Source: Allobosea sp. 67-29 | Lineage (GTDB): Bacteria > Pseudomonadota > Alphaproteobacteria > Rhizobiales > Beijerinckiaceae | NCBI RefSeq assembly: GCF_001898115.1 | Contig: NZ_MKSQ01000008.1 | Coordinates: forward strand, 435,606 to 499,605 | DNA: 64,000 nucleotides | Reading direction: 5' to 3' | In this document: positions 28,905-38,605 of the stretch, piece by piece | Layout: each line of letters opens with the position of its first letter | Position numbering within the stretch: position 1 is the stretch's first letter | Position numbers and translations under genes: made by a program | Notes under the pieces: model-generated | The model's database searches: none | What the model was told of the DNA's origin: nothing | Seen by the model: the letters and a program-made list of their open reading frames with translations, nothing else

Positions 28905-30317
28905 TCAGCCCTGCGCCAGCACCGCATTGGGATTCAGCAGGCCCTTCGGGTCGAGCGTCTTCTTGATGGCGCGCATCAGGTCGAGCTCGACCGGATCCTT
29001 GACGCCGGGCAGCAGGTCTCGCTTGAGACGGCCGATGCCGTGCTCGGCCGAGATCGAGCCGTGCAGCTCCGCCACAATCGCGTGCACCGCCTCGTTCATC
29101 TCGCTCCAGCGCGCGAGGAAGGCCTGCTTGTCGGCTCCGACCGGCTGGCTGATGTTGAAATGGATGTTGCCGTCGCCGAGATGGCCGAAGGGCACCGGCC
29201 GGCAGCCGGGCACCATCGCCTCGACGACCGCGATCGCCCGCTTCAGGAACTCCGGCGTGGCATGGACCGGCACCGAGACATCGTGCTTGATCGAGCCGCC
29301 CTCATAGGTCTGCACCTCGGACATCATCTCGCGCAGCTTCCAGAAATCGGCGCGCTGGGTCAGCGACCCCGCCAGCGCGGCGTCGGTGACGATGCCCTTC
29401 TCCAGCGCCTCACCGAGAAAGGCCTCGACATGCTCGTCGAGCCCGGCGGCGGACTGGGCCGAAACCTCCATCAGCACGTACCAGGGCGACGCTTCTGAGA
29501 GCGGATCGCGGGCGCCGGAGGCGTGCCGCAGGACGAAATCAAGGCCGATGCGCGGCATCAGCTCGAAGGTGGTGAGCGTGCCGCCGGCCCCGGCCTTGGC
29601 GGCGTTCAGCAATGCGAGCGCCGCCTCGGGGCTCGGCACGGCGAGGAAGGCGGTGGCGCGCGCGGCCGGCAGCGGAAAGAGCTTCAGCACCGCTGCCGTG
29701 ATGATGCCGAGCGTGCCTTCGGCGCCGATGAAGAGATCCTTCAGGTCGTAGCCGGTGTTGTCCTTGCGGAGCTGGCGCAGCCCGTTCCAGATGCGCCCGT
29801 CCGGCAGCACGACCTCCAGACCCAGGCAGAGCTCGCGGGCATTGCCATAGGCCAGCACGGCGGTTCCGCCCGCATTGGTCGAGAGGTTGCCGCCGATGGT
29901 GCAGGACCCCTCGGAGGCGAGCGAAAGCGGGAAGAGGCGTCCCGCCGCTTCCGCGGCATCCTGCGCCCGCTTCAGCGTGACGCCGGCCTCGACGATCATG
30001 GTGTCGCCGTCCGCATCGACCGCCCGGACCCGGTCGAGGCGCTGCAGGGACAGGATGACCTCCCTGCCGTCGGCGATCGGGATCTGGCCGCCGACCAGGC
30101 CGGTATTGCCGCCTTGCGGCACCAGGGTCGTGCCGGTCTCGGCCGCGAGCTTGACCAGCTCGGCGACCTCGGCGGTCGAGCCGGGGCGAACGATGCCCTG
30201 CGCCTTGCCGCGGAAGAGATCCCGCCACTCCTTGAGATAGGGCACCATCGCGTCGGCATCGGTGACGATGTTCTTCGCGCCGACGATCCCGGCCATGCGA
30301 TCGAGAATTGTGCTCAT
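28905..30317 (-). CDS. FAD-binding oxidoreductase (D-lactate/D-2-hydroxyglutarate dehydrogenase-like)
   Basis: PQGGNTGLVGGQIP, GGNLSTNAGGTAVLAYGNARELCLGLEVVLPDG, FGHLGDGNIHFN, SAEHGIGRLKRD. Confidence 0.92.
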   Translation of the reverse strand: MSTILDRMAGIVGAKNIVTDADAMVPYLKEWRDLFRGKAQGIVRPGSTAEVAELVKLAAETGTTLVPQGGNTGLVGGQIPIADGREVILSLQRLDRVRAVDADGDTMIVEAGVTLKRAQDAAEAAGRLFPLSLASEGSCTIGGNLSTNAGGTAVLAYGNARELCLGLEVVLPDGRIWNGLRQLRKDNTGYDLKDLFIGAEGTLGIITAAVLKLFPLPAARATAFLAVPSPEAALALLNAAKAGAGGTLTTFELMPRIGLDFVLRHASGARDPLSEASPWYVLMEVSAQSAAGLDEHVEAFLGEALEKGIVTDAALAGSLTQRADFWKLREMMSEVQTYEGGSIKHDVSVPVHATPEFLKRAIAVVEAMVPGCRPVPFGHLGDGNIHFNISQPVGADKQAFLARWSEMNEAVHAIVAELHGSISAEHGIGRLKRDLLPGVKDPVELDLMRAIKKTLDPKGLLNPNAVLAQG

Positions 30318-30332
30318 CCTGAAGCCCTGCCC

Positions 30333-31571
30333 TCAGCCCTTCCTGCCGCGCCGGAACACGCCGACGAGCTCGACATGAGCGGAATAGCGGAACTGGTCGA
30401 CCGGCGTCACGGCCTCCAGCGCATATCCGCCCGCAGCCAGCGTCGCGGCGTCGCGCGCGAAGCTGCCGGCGTCGCAGGAGACGTAGATCACGTCCCTCAC
30501 CTTCGAGGCCGCCAGCCGCCTGACCTGCGCCTCCGCCCCGGCCCGCGGCGGATCGAGCACGACGACGTCGAAGCCGTTGAGTTCATGCTCCAGCAGCGGG
30601 CGGCGGAACAGATCGCGCGCCTCGGTGGCGATCGGCTTCAGCCCGGGCGTCGCGCCGAAACCCTTCGCCAGCGCCAGCATCGCCGCCTTGTCGCTTTCGA
30701 CCGCCAGCACCTGCATCCGCTCCGCCAGGCGGACGCTGAAGGGACCACAACCGGCAAAGAGATCGGCGGCGCGCTTGCCCTTCGGCAACGCCGCCATGAC
30801 GAGCCCCGCCAGGGTCTCCTCGCCAAGCGCCGTCGCCTGCAGGAAGCCGCCCGGCGGCGGCGCGACCAGCGCCTTGCCCATCTGCTGCAGGGGTGGACGG
30901 CGCTCCACGACGATCTCGCCATGGTTGGAGAGCCGGGCGAGGTCGAGCCGCTCGGCGAGCTGCGTCAGGGCGAGCCTGAGCTTGTCGCCAAGCGGGCCAT
31001 GGCCACGCAGGTCGACATCGAGCCCGGCCTCCGAAGCGGTGAGTTGGATGTCGAGCGGCTTGCCGGCGCCGCCCATGCGGTTCGCCAGCATCTGCGCGAC
31101 GGCCGGCGCGCGGTCGAGGCCGGGCACCAGCACCGGGCAGGCCTCGACCTCGATCAGCTCGTGGCTGCGCGCCGCCATGAAGCCGACGACCATCGCCTCG
31201 CCCTGGCGGCGGGCATGGAAGGTGACACGGCGACGTCCGGCGCCGTGGGCGTCGATCAACGCGCCGACCGGCGCCGCGACACCCGCACGCTCCAGCGCCG
31301 TCACGACCTGCCGGCGCTTCCATTCGCGGTAGAGGTCGGGCGCCATGTGCTGGGCGGCGCAACCGCCGCAGCGGGTGAAGAGAGGGCAGATCGCAGCGAT
31401 GCGGGACCCGGAGGGCGCCAGGATCTCGACGAGCTGCCCCCGCTCGCCGTCGACGACGGCGCGCACGGTCTCGCCCGGCAGTGCATAGGGAACGAAGACG
31501 CTGCCGGACGCCATCCGTGCGATTCCATCGCCGCGCTGGCCCAGATGGTCGACGGTCAGGATTTCGTTCAT
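30333..31571 (-). CDS. Class I SAM-dependent RNA methyltransferase (TrmA/RlmC/RlmD family)
   Basis: TRAM-like N-terminus; CPLFTRCGGCAAQHM Fe-S Cys; ADLFAGCGPFSVRLAE; VVLDPPRAGAEAQV; YVSCDAGSFARD. Confidence 0.93.
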   Translation of the reverse strand: MNEILTVDHLGQRGDGIARMASGSVFVPYALPGETVRAVVDGERGQLVEILAPSGSRIAAICPLFTRCGGCAAQHMAPDLYREWKRRQVVTALERAGVAAPVGALIDAHGAGRRRVTFHARRQGEAMVVGFMAARSHELIEVEACPVLVPGLDRAPAVAQMLANRMGGAGKPLDIQLTASEAGLDVDLRGHGPLGDKLRLALTQLAERLDLARLSNHGEIVVERRPPLQQMGKALVAPPPGGFLQATALGEETLAGLVMAALPKGKRAADLFAGCGPFSVRLAERMQVLAVESDKAAMLALAKGFGATPGLKPIATEARDLFRRPLLEHELNGFDVVVLDPPRAGAEAQVRRLAASKVRDVIYVSCDAGSFARDAATLAAGGYALEAVTPVDQFRYSAHVELVGVFRRGRKG

Positions 31572-31712
31572 GGCGAGCTTCGGAGAAGGATTTTCTCCGG
31601 CCTGCGGCTTGGCGACTGGCATTGTTCCGAACTCGGGGCTGGTCGCCCGCTCGCTGGTGACCTCGGTGAGGCTTTCGCCTATCAGGTCGGGGACGAATTG
31701 GGAAATCCGGCC

Positions 31713-32759
31713 ATGACCATCCGCGACGGCGTCATCGAAGCCATCGGCAATACCCCGCTCATCAAGCTCCAGCGCGCCTCGGCCGAAACCGGCTGCGCCA
31801 TCCTCGGCAAGGCCGAGTTCATGAATCCCGGCCAGTCGGTCAAGGATCGCGCCGCGCTCGCCATCATCCGCGATGCGGAGGCGAAGGGGCAGTTGAAGCC
31901 TGGCGGCGTCATCGTCGAGGGCACCGCGGGCAATACCGGCATCGGCATCGCGCTGGTCGGCAACGCGCTGGGCTATCGCTCCGTCATCGTCATCCCGGAG
32001 ACGCAGAGCCAGGAAAAGAAGGACATGCTGCGGCTCGCCGGCGCGACCTTGGTCGAGGTCCCGGCCGCGCCCTACGCCAACCCTAACAATTATGTGAAGG
32101 TCTCCGGCCGCCTTGCCGACGAACTGGCCAGGACCGAGCCGAACGGCGCGATCTGGGCGAACCAGTTCGACAACACCGCCAACCGCCAGGGCCATTTCGA
32201 GACCACCGGCCCCGAGATCTGGGAGCAGACCGCCGGCAAGGTCGACGGCTTCATCTGCGCGGTCGGCTCAGGCGGCACGCTCGCCGGCGTCGGCATGGCG
32301 CTGAAGGCGCGCAACCCCAAGGTGACGATCGGCCTCGCCGACCCGATGGGCGCGGCTCTCTACTCCTATTACACGACCGGTGTCCTCAAGTCCGAAGGCT
32401 CCTCGATCACCGAGGGCATCGGCCAGGGGCGGATCACCGCCAATCTGCAGGACGCGCCGGTCGACATCGCCTTCCAGGTTCCGGATGCCGAAGCGGTGCA
32501 GGTGGTCTTCGAACTGCTGGAGCATGAAGGGCTCTGCCTCGGCGGCTCGTCCGGAATCAATGTTGCGGGGGCGATCCGGCTGGCACGCGAGCTGGGTCCC
32601 GGCCATACCATCGTGACGGTGCTGTGCGACTATGGCACGCGCTATCAATCCAAGCTGTTCAACCCCGATTTCCTGCGCGCCAAGAACCTACCGGTGCCGG
32701 CCTGGCTCGAGCGCGACGAGCGGGCGCTGAAGCAGATGGTCGCGGGCGTGCTCGCCTAG
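31713..32759 (+). CDS. cysK: Cysteine synthase A (PLP-dependent)
   Basis: IGNTPLIKLQRAS, EFMNPGQSVKDRAAL (PLP Lys), EGTAGNTGIGIALVGNALGY, GGSSGINVAGAIRLA. Confidence 0.93.
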   Translation: MTIRDGVIEAIGNTPLIKLQRASAETGCAILGKAEFMNPGQSVKDRAALAIIRDAEAKGQLKPGGVIVEGTAGNTGIGIALVGNALGYRSVIVIPETQSQEKKDMLRLAGATLVEVPAAPYANPNNYVKVSGRLADELARTEPNGAIWANQFDNTANRQGHFETTGPEIWEQTAGKVDGFICAVGSGGTLAGVGMALKARNPKVTIGLADPMGAALYSYYTTGVLKSEGSSITEGIGQGRITANLQDAPVDIAFQVPDAEAVQVVFELLEHEGLCLGGSSGINVAGAIRLARELGPGHTIVTVLCDYGTRYQSKLFNPDFLRAKNLPVPAWLERDERALKQMVAGVLA

Positions 32760-32859
32760 AGGCCGGCACCGGCGCGATCCTTTGCCGCAAAAGTGATTTC
32801 CACGAAGCCGGAACAGTTCTAGCCTGCCTTCCCTGTCCCGCGAGCGAGGGGGTGGAGGC

Positions 32860-33918
32860 ATGCCGGTCTCGCATATCAGGCTCGCCACGGTCGAACCGCC
32901 CGAGCATGGCCCCGGCGATCCCGGAATGGATCAGGGCCAGTTGCACGCGGCCGGCGTGATCGCCTCGAGCGTCTATGCCCATGGCGTGCGCGTCGCCGAC
33001 ATCCCCGTCGAGGAAGCGGGCGAATGGGCGCGCAAGGGCGACCATGTCGTCTGGATCGGGCTGTTCGAGCCGGACGCCACCCTGCTCCGCTGCGTCCAGC
33101 AGCAGTTCGGCCTGCATCCCCTCGCGGTCGAGGACGCCACGAACGCGCACCAACGCCCGAAGCTCGAGCAATATGGCGACGCGCTGTTCGTCGTCGCACG
33201 CACCGCGCAGTTGATCGACGGGCGCATCGCTTTCGGCGAGACGCACATCTTCCTCGGCCGCGGCTACATCGTCAGCGTGCGGCACGGCGCCTCGACCTCG
33301 TACAGATCGGTCCGGCAGCATTGGGAGACCTGCCCGACATCCCTGGCCAAGGGCGAGGACTTCATCCTCTATGCGATCCTCGACTTCATCGTCGACAACT
33401 ACATGCCCGTGCTCGAGGCGATCCATGACGAGGTCGAGGAGATCGAGGACATGGTGCTCGCCCGGCCGATGGCGCGGACCGAGATCGAGCGCCTCTACAT
33501 GCTGCGGCGGGATCTGCTGCGCCTGCGCAACGCGATCATGCCGCTCGTCGATGTCTGCCAGCGGCTGACCAACGGCAACGTCCCGCAGGTGCGGCCGACG
33601 CTCGCGCCGATGTTCCGCGACGTCACCGACCACCTTCGCACCGTGCAGGAAAAGATCGACAGCCTGCGCGAGGTGCTGGCGTTCGCCTTCGAGGCCAGTC
33701 TGCTCGTCGGCCAGAGCCAGGAGAACGCCATCACCAAGCGGCTCGCCTCCTGGGCGGCGATCCTGGCGGTGCCGACCGCGGTCGCGGGCATCTACGGCAT
33801 GAACTTCAGGAACATGCCGGAGCTCGACCTGCATTACGGCTATTATGGCGTGCTGGCCTTCATCGTCGCGTCCTGCGCCGTCTTGTACTGGCGCTTCAAG
33901 CGCAATGGCTGGCTGTAG
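32860..33918 (+). CDS. CorA-like magnesium/divalent cation transporter (paralog 1)
   Basis: C-terminal IYGMNFRNMPELDLHYGYYGVLAFIVASCAVLYWRFKRNGWL with the GMN motif. Confidence 0.95.
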   Translation: MPVSHIRLATVEPPEHGPGDPGMDQGQLHAAGVIASSVYAHGVRVADIPVEEAGEWARKGDHVVWIGLFEPDATLLRCVQQQFGLHPLAVEDATNAHQRPKLEQYGDALFVVARTAQLIDGRIAFGETHIFLGRGYIVSVRHGASTSYRSVRQHWETCPTSLAKGEDFILYAILDFIVDNYMPVLEAIHDEVEEIEDMVLARPMARTEIERLYMLRRDLLRLRNAIMPLVDVCQRLTNGNVPQVRPTLAPMFRDVTDHLRTVQEKIDSLREVLAFAFEASLLVGQSQENAITKRLASWAAILAVPTAVAGIYGMNFRNMPELDLHYGYYGVLAFIVASCAVLYWRFKRNGWL

Positions 33919-35697
33919 CTAGCGCAACGGCCAGACAAGCAGGATCATCGGCACCGCGAGCAGGATGACGATCAGGGACAAGGGCGCCCCGAGCCGGGCG
34001 TAATCGCTGAAGCGGTAGCCGCCCGGGCCCATCACCAGCGTGTTGCACTGGTGCCCGATCGGCGTGAGGAAGTCGCAGGCCGCGCCGATCGCCACCGCCA
34101 TCAGGAACGCGTCCGGGTTGTAGCCGAGGTTGCGGGCGAAGCCGGCGCCGATCGGCGCCATCACCAGCACGGTGGCGGCATTGTTGAGGAAGGGCGTCAC
34201 CGCCATCGCCGCGACCAGGATCAGGGCGACCGCGGCCCAGCCCGGCAAACCAGCACCGATGGTCGCAAGCCAAGAGGCGAAGAGTTCGGTCGTGCCGGTC
34301 GTCCGCAACGAATCGCTGACGGGAATCAGGGCGGCCAGCATCAGCAGGATCGGCGCGTCGATGTTGCGGTAGGCCTCGCGCAACGGCACGCATCGGAACG
34401 TGATCAGCAGGACCGCCGCCGCGAAAAAGACGAGCGGCACCGGTGCCAGCCCGGCAGCGAGCGTGGCGACGGTCGCGAGCGTGATCGCCACCGTCAGCAC
34501 CACGCGCCGGGTCGAGCCCAGGGGCACGAGACGGTCGGCCAGCGGCAGAAGGCCCATTTCGGAGAGCTTCTCCGGCAGAAGCTTCTCGTCGCCCTGGATC
34601 ACCACGATGTCGCCCGCGCGCAGCCGGATATCGCGCAGGCGCTGGCTGAAGCGCTCGCCAGCGCGGCTGATAGCCAGCATGTTGACGCCGAAGCGGGCGT
34701 GGAGGGCCATATCGCCGGCGGATTGGCCGATCACGACGGAATCGGGCCCAACGATCGCTTCGGCGATGCGATCGGGATCGAGCGCATCGTCCTTCTGCGT
34801 CGGCCTGTCCTTGCCGATCAGGTCGAGACCGCCCTCGGCCACGACCCGCTCCAGCACCGCGGCATCGCCGCGCAGCAGCAGGATGTCGCCGGCGCGCAGG
34901 CCGGCATCCGGCAGCGGCGCCTTGACCCGCCGCTCGTCGCGCAGGATCTGGACGATCTCGACATTGCCGCCGCCGATCGCCTTCAGCGCATCGACCGTCT
35001 TGCCCGCCAGGGCCGATTTGGGGCCGACCTTGGCTTCGGTCAGGTAGTCCTTGATCTCGATCGCCTGGTCGAGGGAAACGGCGCCGCGCCGGTCGCGCGG
35101 CAGCAGGCGGTAGCCGACGCTGAGGAACGCACAGCCGGCGAGCGCCACGACGATGCCGACGGGGGCGAAGTCGAACATGTGGAAGGGCTTGCCGCCGAGC
35201 TCCTCGCGCACGCGGGCGACGATGACGTTCGGCGAGGTGCCGACGAGGGTGACGATGCCGCCGAGCAGCGAGGCGAAGGCCATCGGCATCAGGAAGACCG
35301 AGGGCGATTTGCCGTCCTTGCGGGCGAGCTGATAGGCGATCGGCAACATCATGGCGAGCGCGCCGATGTTCTTGATGATCGCCGACATGATGGCGACGGT
35401 GAAGACCAGCAGCGGCACCTGCAGCTGCGTCGAGGCCGTGCCGGAGCTCAGCTTCGAGAAGACCCGCTCGATGATGCGCGAGCGCGCCACAGCGGCGCTC
35501 AGCACCAGCGCGCTGCCGACGATGATAACGATGTCGTCGGAGAAGCCCTTGAAGGCCTCGGCCGCAGGGACGAGCCCGAGCGCGACCGCGGCGAGCAGCG
35601 CCAGCATGGCCACGACGTCGTAGCGCAGGCGGCCCCACAGGAAGGCCCCCATCATGCCCGCGACGAGAAGGACAGAGAGAATCTGCTGCTGGGTCAT
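33919..35697 (-). CDS. SLC13/CitT-type permease with two TrkA-C (RCK_C) domains
   Basis: 592 aa; TM segments flanking two RCK_C-like repeats (LPDAGLRAGDILLLRGDAAVLERV; LRDIRLRAGDIVVIQGDEKLLPEKL); FLNNAATVLVMAPI. Confidence 0.92.
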   Translation of the reverse strand: MTQQQILSVLLVAGMMGAFLWGRLRYDVVAMLALLAAVALGLVPAAEAFKGFSDDIVIIVGSALVLSAAVARSRIIERVFSKLSSGTASTQLQVPLLVFTVAIMSAIIKNIGALAMMLPIAYQLARKDGKSPSVFLMPMAFASLLGGIVTLVGTSPNVIVARVREELGGKPFHMFDFAPVGIVVALAGCAFLSVGYRLLPRDRRGAVSLDQAIEIKDYLTEAKVGPKSALAGKTVDALKAIGGGNVEIVQILRDERRVKAPLPDAGLRAGDILLLRGDAAVLERVVAEGGLDLIGKDRPTQKDDALDPDRIAEAIVGPDSVVIGQSAGDMALHARFGVNMLAISRAGERFSQRLRDIRLRAGDIVVIQGDEKLLPEKLSEMGLLPLADRLVPLGSTRRVVLTVAITLATVATLAAGLAPVPLVFFAAAVLLITFRCVPLREAYRNIDAPILLMLAALIPVSDSLRTTGTTELFASWLATIGAGLPGWAAVALILVAAMAVTPFLNNAATVLVMAPIGAGFARNLGYNPDAFLMAVAIGAACDFLTPIGHQCNTLVMGPGGYRFSDYARLGAPLSLIVILLAVPMILLVWPLR

Positions 35698-35730
35698 CCG
35701 GTCATCACGAGCGTTTGCCGGACAGTCGCC

Positions 35731-36720
35731 TCACAGCCACTTCTTCCAGCGGAAGAACAGATAGGGCAGCACCGCGAAAAGCACCATCGACATCAGCGCG
35801 AGCGGATAGCCCCACTGCCACTCCAACTCCGGCATGGTCTTGAAGTTCATGCCATAAATCGAGGCGATGAGCGTCGGCGGCATCAGCGCCACCGAGACCA
35901 CCGAGAACAGCTTGATGATCTTGTTCTGCTCGATCGAGACGAGGCCGAGCGTGGCGTCCAGCATGAATTGCAGCTTGTTGGAGAGGAAGGTGGCGTGCTC
36001 CTCGATCGCCTGCACGTCGCGGACCGCCGAACGCCACTCGGCCGAGAAGCCGGTCTGCGCCTTCTTCGGCCGGTTGTAGTTGGCCGAGAGGAAGAGCAGC
36101 ACCCGCTCGATCGACATCATGCTCTCGCGGACGTTCGAGATGATGTGCTCGTGCTGGCCGATATGCTGGATCACGACCTGGTAGACGCCGCCCTGCTCGA
36201 CGTCCTGGGCCCGGCCGGCAAAGATCCGCCGCGAGGCCATGTCGACCTTGTCGCCGACGCCGCGCAGCACCTCGGCGGCACGGTCGACGATCGCCTCGAT
36301 CAAGCCGTCGAGCACCGCCTCCGGCTGCTGGCCGCAGCCGCCCGGCTTGGTCGCACGGTTGAGGAAGATGTTGAAGGCGCCCGGCTCATCGTAGCGAACC
36401 GTCACGAGCGCCTTCTCGGTGAGGATGAAGGTGACGTCGGCGAGCTTGGGGACGATGCTGTCCGACTGGCAGATGACGCGCGACGTCATGTAGTGCGCGC
36501 CGTTCTCCGTATAGATGATTTCGGAGGGCTCGAGATCATGCATCTCCTCGCGCGTCGGGATGGAGATGCCGAGAAGGCCCTCGACGCGCTTGTCCTCTTC
36601 CGGCGTCGGGTTGAGCAGGTCGATCCAGATGGCATCGGCGGGCAGGATCTCCCCGGCCCCCGCGACAGCAGGACGCAGCTTGTCGCGCGAATCCGGGCAG
36701 ATGCCGTGGATCGTCAGCAT
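35731..36720 (-). CDS. corA: CorA-like magnesium transporter (paralog 2)
   Basis: IYGMNFKTMPELEWQWGYPLALMSMVLFAVLPYLFFRWKKWL; N-terminal WIDLLNPTPEED. Confidence 0.95.
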   Translation of the reverse strand: MLTIHGICPDSRDKLRPAVAGAGEILPADAIWIDLLNPTPEEDKRVEGLLGISIPTREEMHDLEPSEIIYTENGAHYMTSRVICQSDSIVPKLADVTFILTEKALVTVRYDEPGAFNIFLNRATKPGGCGQQPEAVLDGLIEAIVDRAAEVLRGVGDKVDMASRRIFAGRAQDVEQGGVYQVVIQHIGQHEHIISNVRESMMSIERVLLFLSANYNRPKKAQTGFSAEWRSAVRDVQAIEEHATFLSNKLQFMLDATLGLVSIEQNKIIKLFSVVSVALMPPTLIASIYGMNFKTMPELEWQWGYPLALMSMVLFAVLPYLFFRWKKWL

Positions 36721-36799
36721 GGGGCGAATCTCGCTGCACGGTCGGGAGGAAGGACCTGCAGGAACTCCGAACCGGAGCGCATGTCAAACCGATGACGGC

Positions 36800-37660
36800 T
36801 CAGACGCCACCCTTCACGCCTTGCGGCGGCTTCGAGTCGGCCGGCACGAAGAAATCCGGCATCAGCGGCACGGACGGATCGACACGATAGGGCGTGAAGT
36901 CGGTTACGCCTTCGGCTGCCATGAAGCTATCGTCGATCAGGAAGTTTCCGGAGAATTCGCGCGACGGTTTCGAGAAGATCATGTGGGCCGCGTCGGCCAG
37001 GATCTCGGGCGTGCGGCTCGCCTGCACCATCTTGTCGCCGCCGAGCAGGTTCTGGACGGCCGCGGTCGCGATCGTCGTGCGCGGCCAGAGCGCATTGACC
37101 GCGATGCCCTTCGGCGCCAGCTCGCCGGCCAGGCCCAGCACGCACAGGCTCATTCCGTATTTGGCGATGGAATAGGCCAGATGCGGCGCGAACCACTGCG
37201 TCTTCATGTCGAGCGGCGGCGACAACATCAGGATGTGCGGGTTCTCGGCCTTCTCCAAATGCGGAATCGCGTATTTCGAGACCATGAAGGTGCCGCGCGT
37301 GTTGATCTGATGCATCAGATCGAAGCGCTTCATATCGGTCATCGCGGTATTGGTTAGCTGGATAGCGCTGGCGTTGTTCACGACGATGTCGATGCCGCCG
37401 AAGGTCTCCGCCGTCTTCGCGATCGCGTCCGCCACGCTCTGCTCGTCCCGGACATCGACCATCAGCGGCAGGCATTTGCCGCCGGCCGCCTCGATCTCGG
37501 CGGCGGCCGTGTGGATCGTGCCGGGCAGCTTCGGATGCGGCTCGGCCGTCTTGGCGGCGATGGTGACGTTCGCGCCGTCCTTCGCCGCGCGGATCGCGAT
37601 GGCGAGGCCGATGCCGCGCGACCCGCCGGTGATGAAGAGCGTCTTACCCTCGAGCGACAT
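36800..37660 (-). CDS. SDR family oxidoreductase (HSDL2-like)
   Basis: MSLEGKTLFITGGSRGIGLAIAIRAAKDGANVTIAAKTAEPHPKLPGTI. Confidence 0.92.
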   Translation of the reverse strand: MSLEGKTLFITGGSRGIGLAIAIRAAKDGANVTIAAKTAEPHPKLPGTIHTAAAEIEAAGGKCLPLMVDVRDEQSVADAIAKTAETFGGIDIVVNNASAIQLTNTAMTDMKRFDLMHQINTRGTFMVSKYAIPHLEKAENPHILMLSPPLDMKTQWFAPHLAYSIAKYGMSLCVLGLAGELAPKGIAVNALWPRTTIATAAVQNLLGGDKMVQASRTPEILADAAHMIFSKPSREFSGNFLIDDSFMAAEGVTDFTPYRVDPSVPLMPDFFVPADSKPPQGVKGGV

Positions 37661-38525
37661 CGCCGCCTCCCTCTGCGTTCGTGATGGTGAAACGGCCCGG
37701 CTGCGAGCCGTCGCGGTCGGTGAAGCCATAGGAACGCGCCAGATCCGCGACATGCAGCACCTGCCCGGTATGGCGCGCGACCTCCGGGTCGGCCGCGAGC
37801 CTCGCGACGGCCCGGCCGGCATAGAGCGGCGTCTCGGTGGTATGCGGCCCGAGCCCGGCGTCGCGGACGCGCTCGGTCAGGACATGACCCGGCGAAATCC
37901 CCAGCGCGGTGACACCGAAGGGCTTCAACTCCTGCGCCATCGCGAAGGTCAGGCGGTTCGTCGCAGCCTTGGCGAGGTCGTAGAAGACGTCGCCGAGATA
38001 ACCGCCATCGGTGCCGAAGCTCACCGTGACGATGAGGCCGGAACGCGCCTGCACCATCGCCGGCGCCACGGCGCGCGCCAGCAGGAGCTGCGCATAGACA
38101 CCGCTCTCGAAACTCTCGCCCAGCCGCGCCGCGGGACGGCGCCAGAACGGCGTGCCGTAGCCGGAGCCATCGGGGTAGCGGTCGCCGTCATAGCCTTCAT
38201 TGCCGCCCCAGACGGCGTCGACGACGCAGTCGAGCCTGCCGAAGCGGCGCAGGGCCCAGGCAACGAGCCCGTCGACATCGCGCTCGCTGGTGTGGTCGCA
38301 GCGATAGGGATGGCCTCTGCCGCCGGCGGCCTCGACCTCGCGCGCGGTGTCCTCGAAGGTCTCGGGACGCTGGTCGGTGTGAGAGCCGGCCTCGCTGGAA
38401 CGGCCGGTGACGATGACGGTGGCACCCGCCTCGCCCAGCGCCCGCGCGACGCCGCGCCCGAGCCCGCGCGAGGCGCCCGCGACGAGGCAGATGCGGCCGG
38501 AGAGGGAAGGTTGCATGGCACTCAT
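37644..38525 (-). CDS. SDR family oxidoreductase
   Basis: ICLVAGASRGLGRGVARALGEAGATVIVTGRS; overlaps the start of the downstream SDR gene by 17 bp. Confidence 0.92.
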   Translation of the reverse strand: MSAMQPSLSGRICLVAGASRGLGRGVARALGEAGATVIVTGRSSEAGSHTDQRPETFEDTAREVEAAGGRGHPYRCDHTSERDVDGLVAWALRRFGRLDCVVDAVWGGNEGYDGDRYPDGSGYGTPFWRRPAARLGESFESGVYAQLLLARAVAPAMVQARSGLIVTVSFGTDGGYLGDVFYDLAKAATNRLTFAMAQELKPFGVTALGISPGHVLTERVRDAGLGPHTTETPLYAGRAVARLAADPEVARHTGQVLHVADLARSYGFTDRDGSQPGRFTITNAEGGGDVARG

Positions 38526-38605
38526 GCGCGGCCCCTGCGAATCATCGCTGGCCAGGAAGCAGCCGCTGCCCTATAGCCCCGCTCCCCCCGCAACGGAGCA
38601 GCATC

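Noticed and set aside
28745-28905. Possible TPP riboswitch before the NMT1/THI5-like gene
   Set aside because: Looked for the CUGAGA and ACCUGAUCUGG-like cores on the minus strand and did not find a convincing match; a covariance-model scan would be decisive.
29523-31712. N-terminal extension (more than 700 aa) of the cysteine synthase ORF
   Set aside because: Overlaps two recognisable minus-strand genes; the CysK homology begins at the ATG at 31713.
34051-36795. 914-aa plus-strand ORF opposite the SLC13 permease and CorA
   Set aside because: Spans two real minus-strand genes; low-complexity Arg/His/Asp-rich translation.
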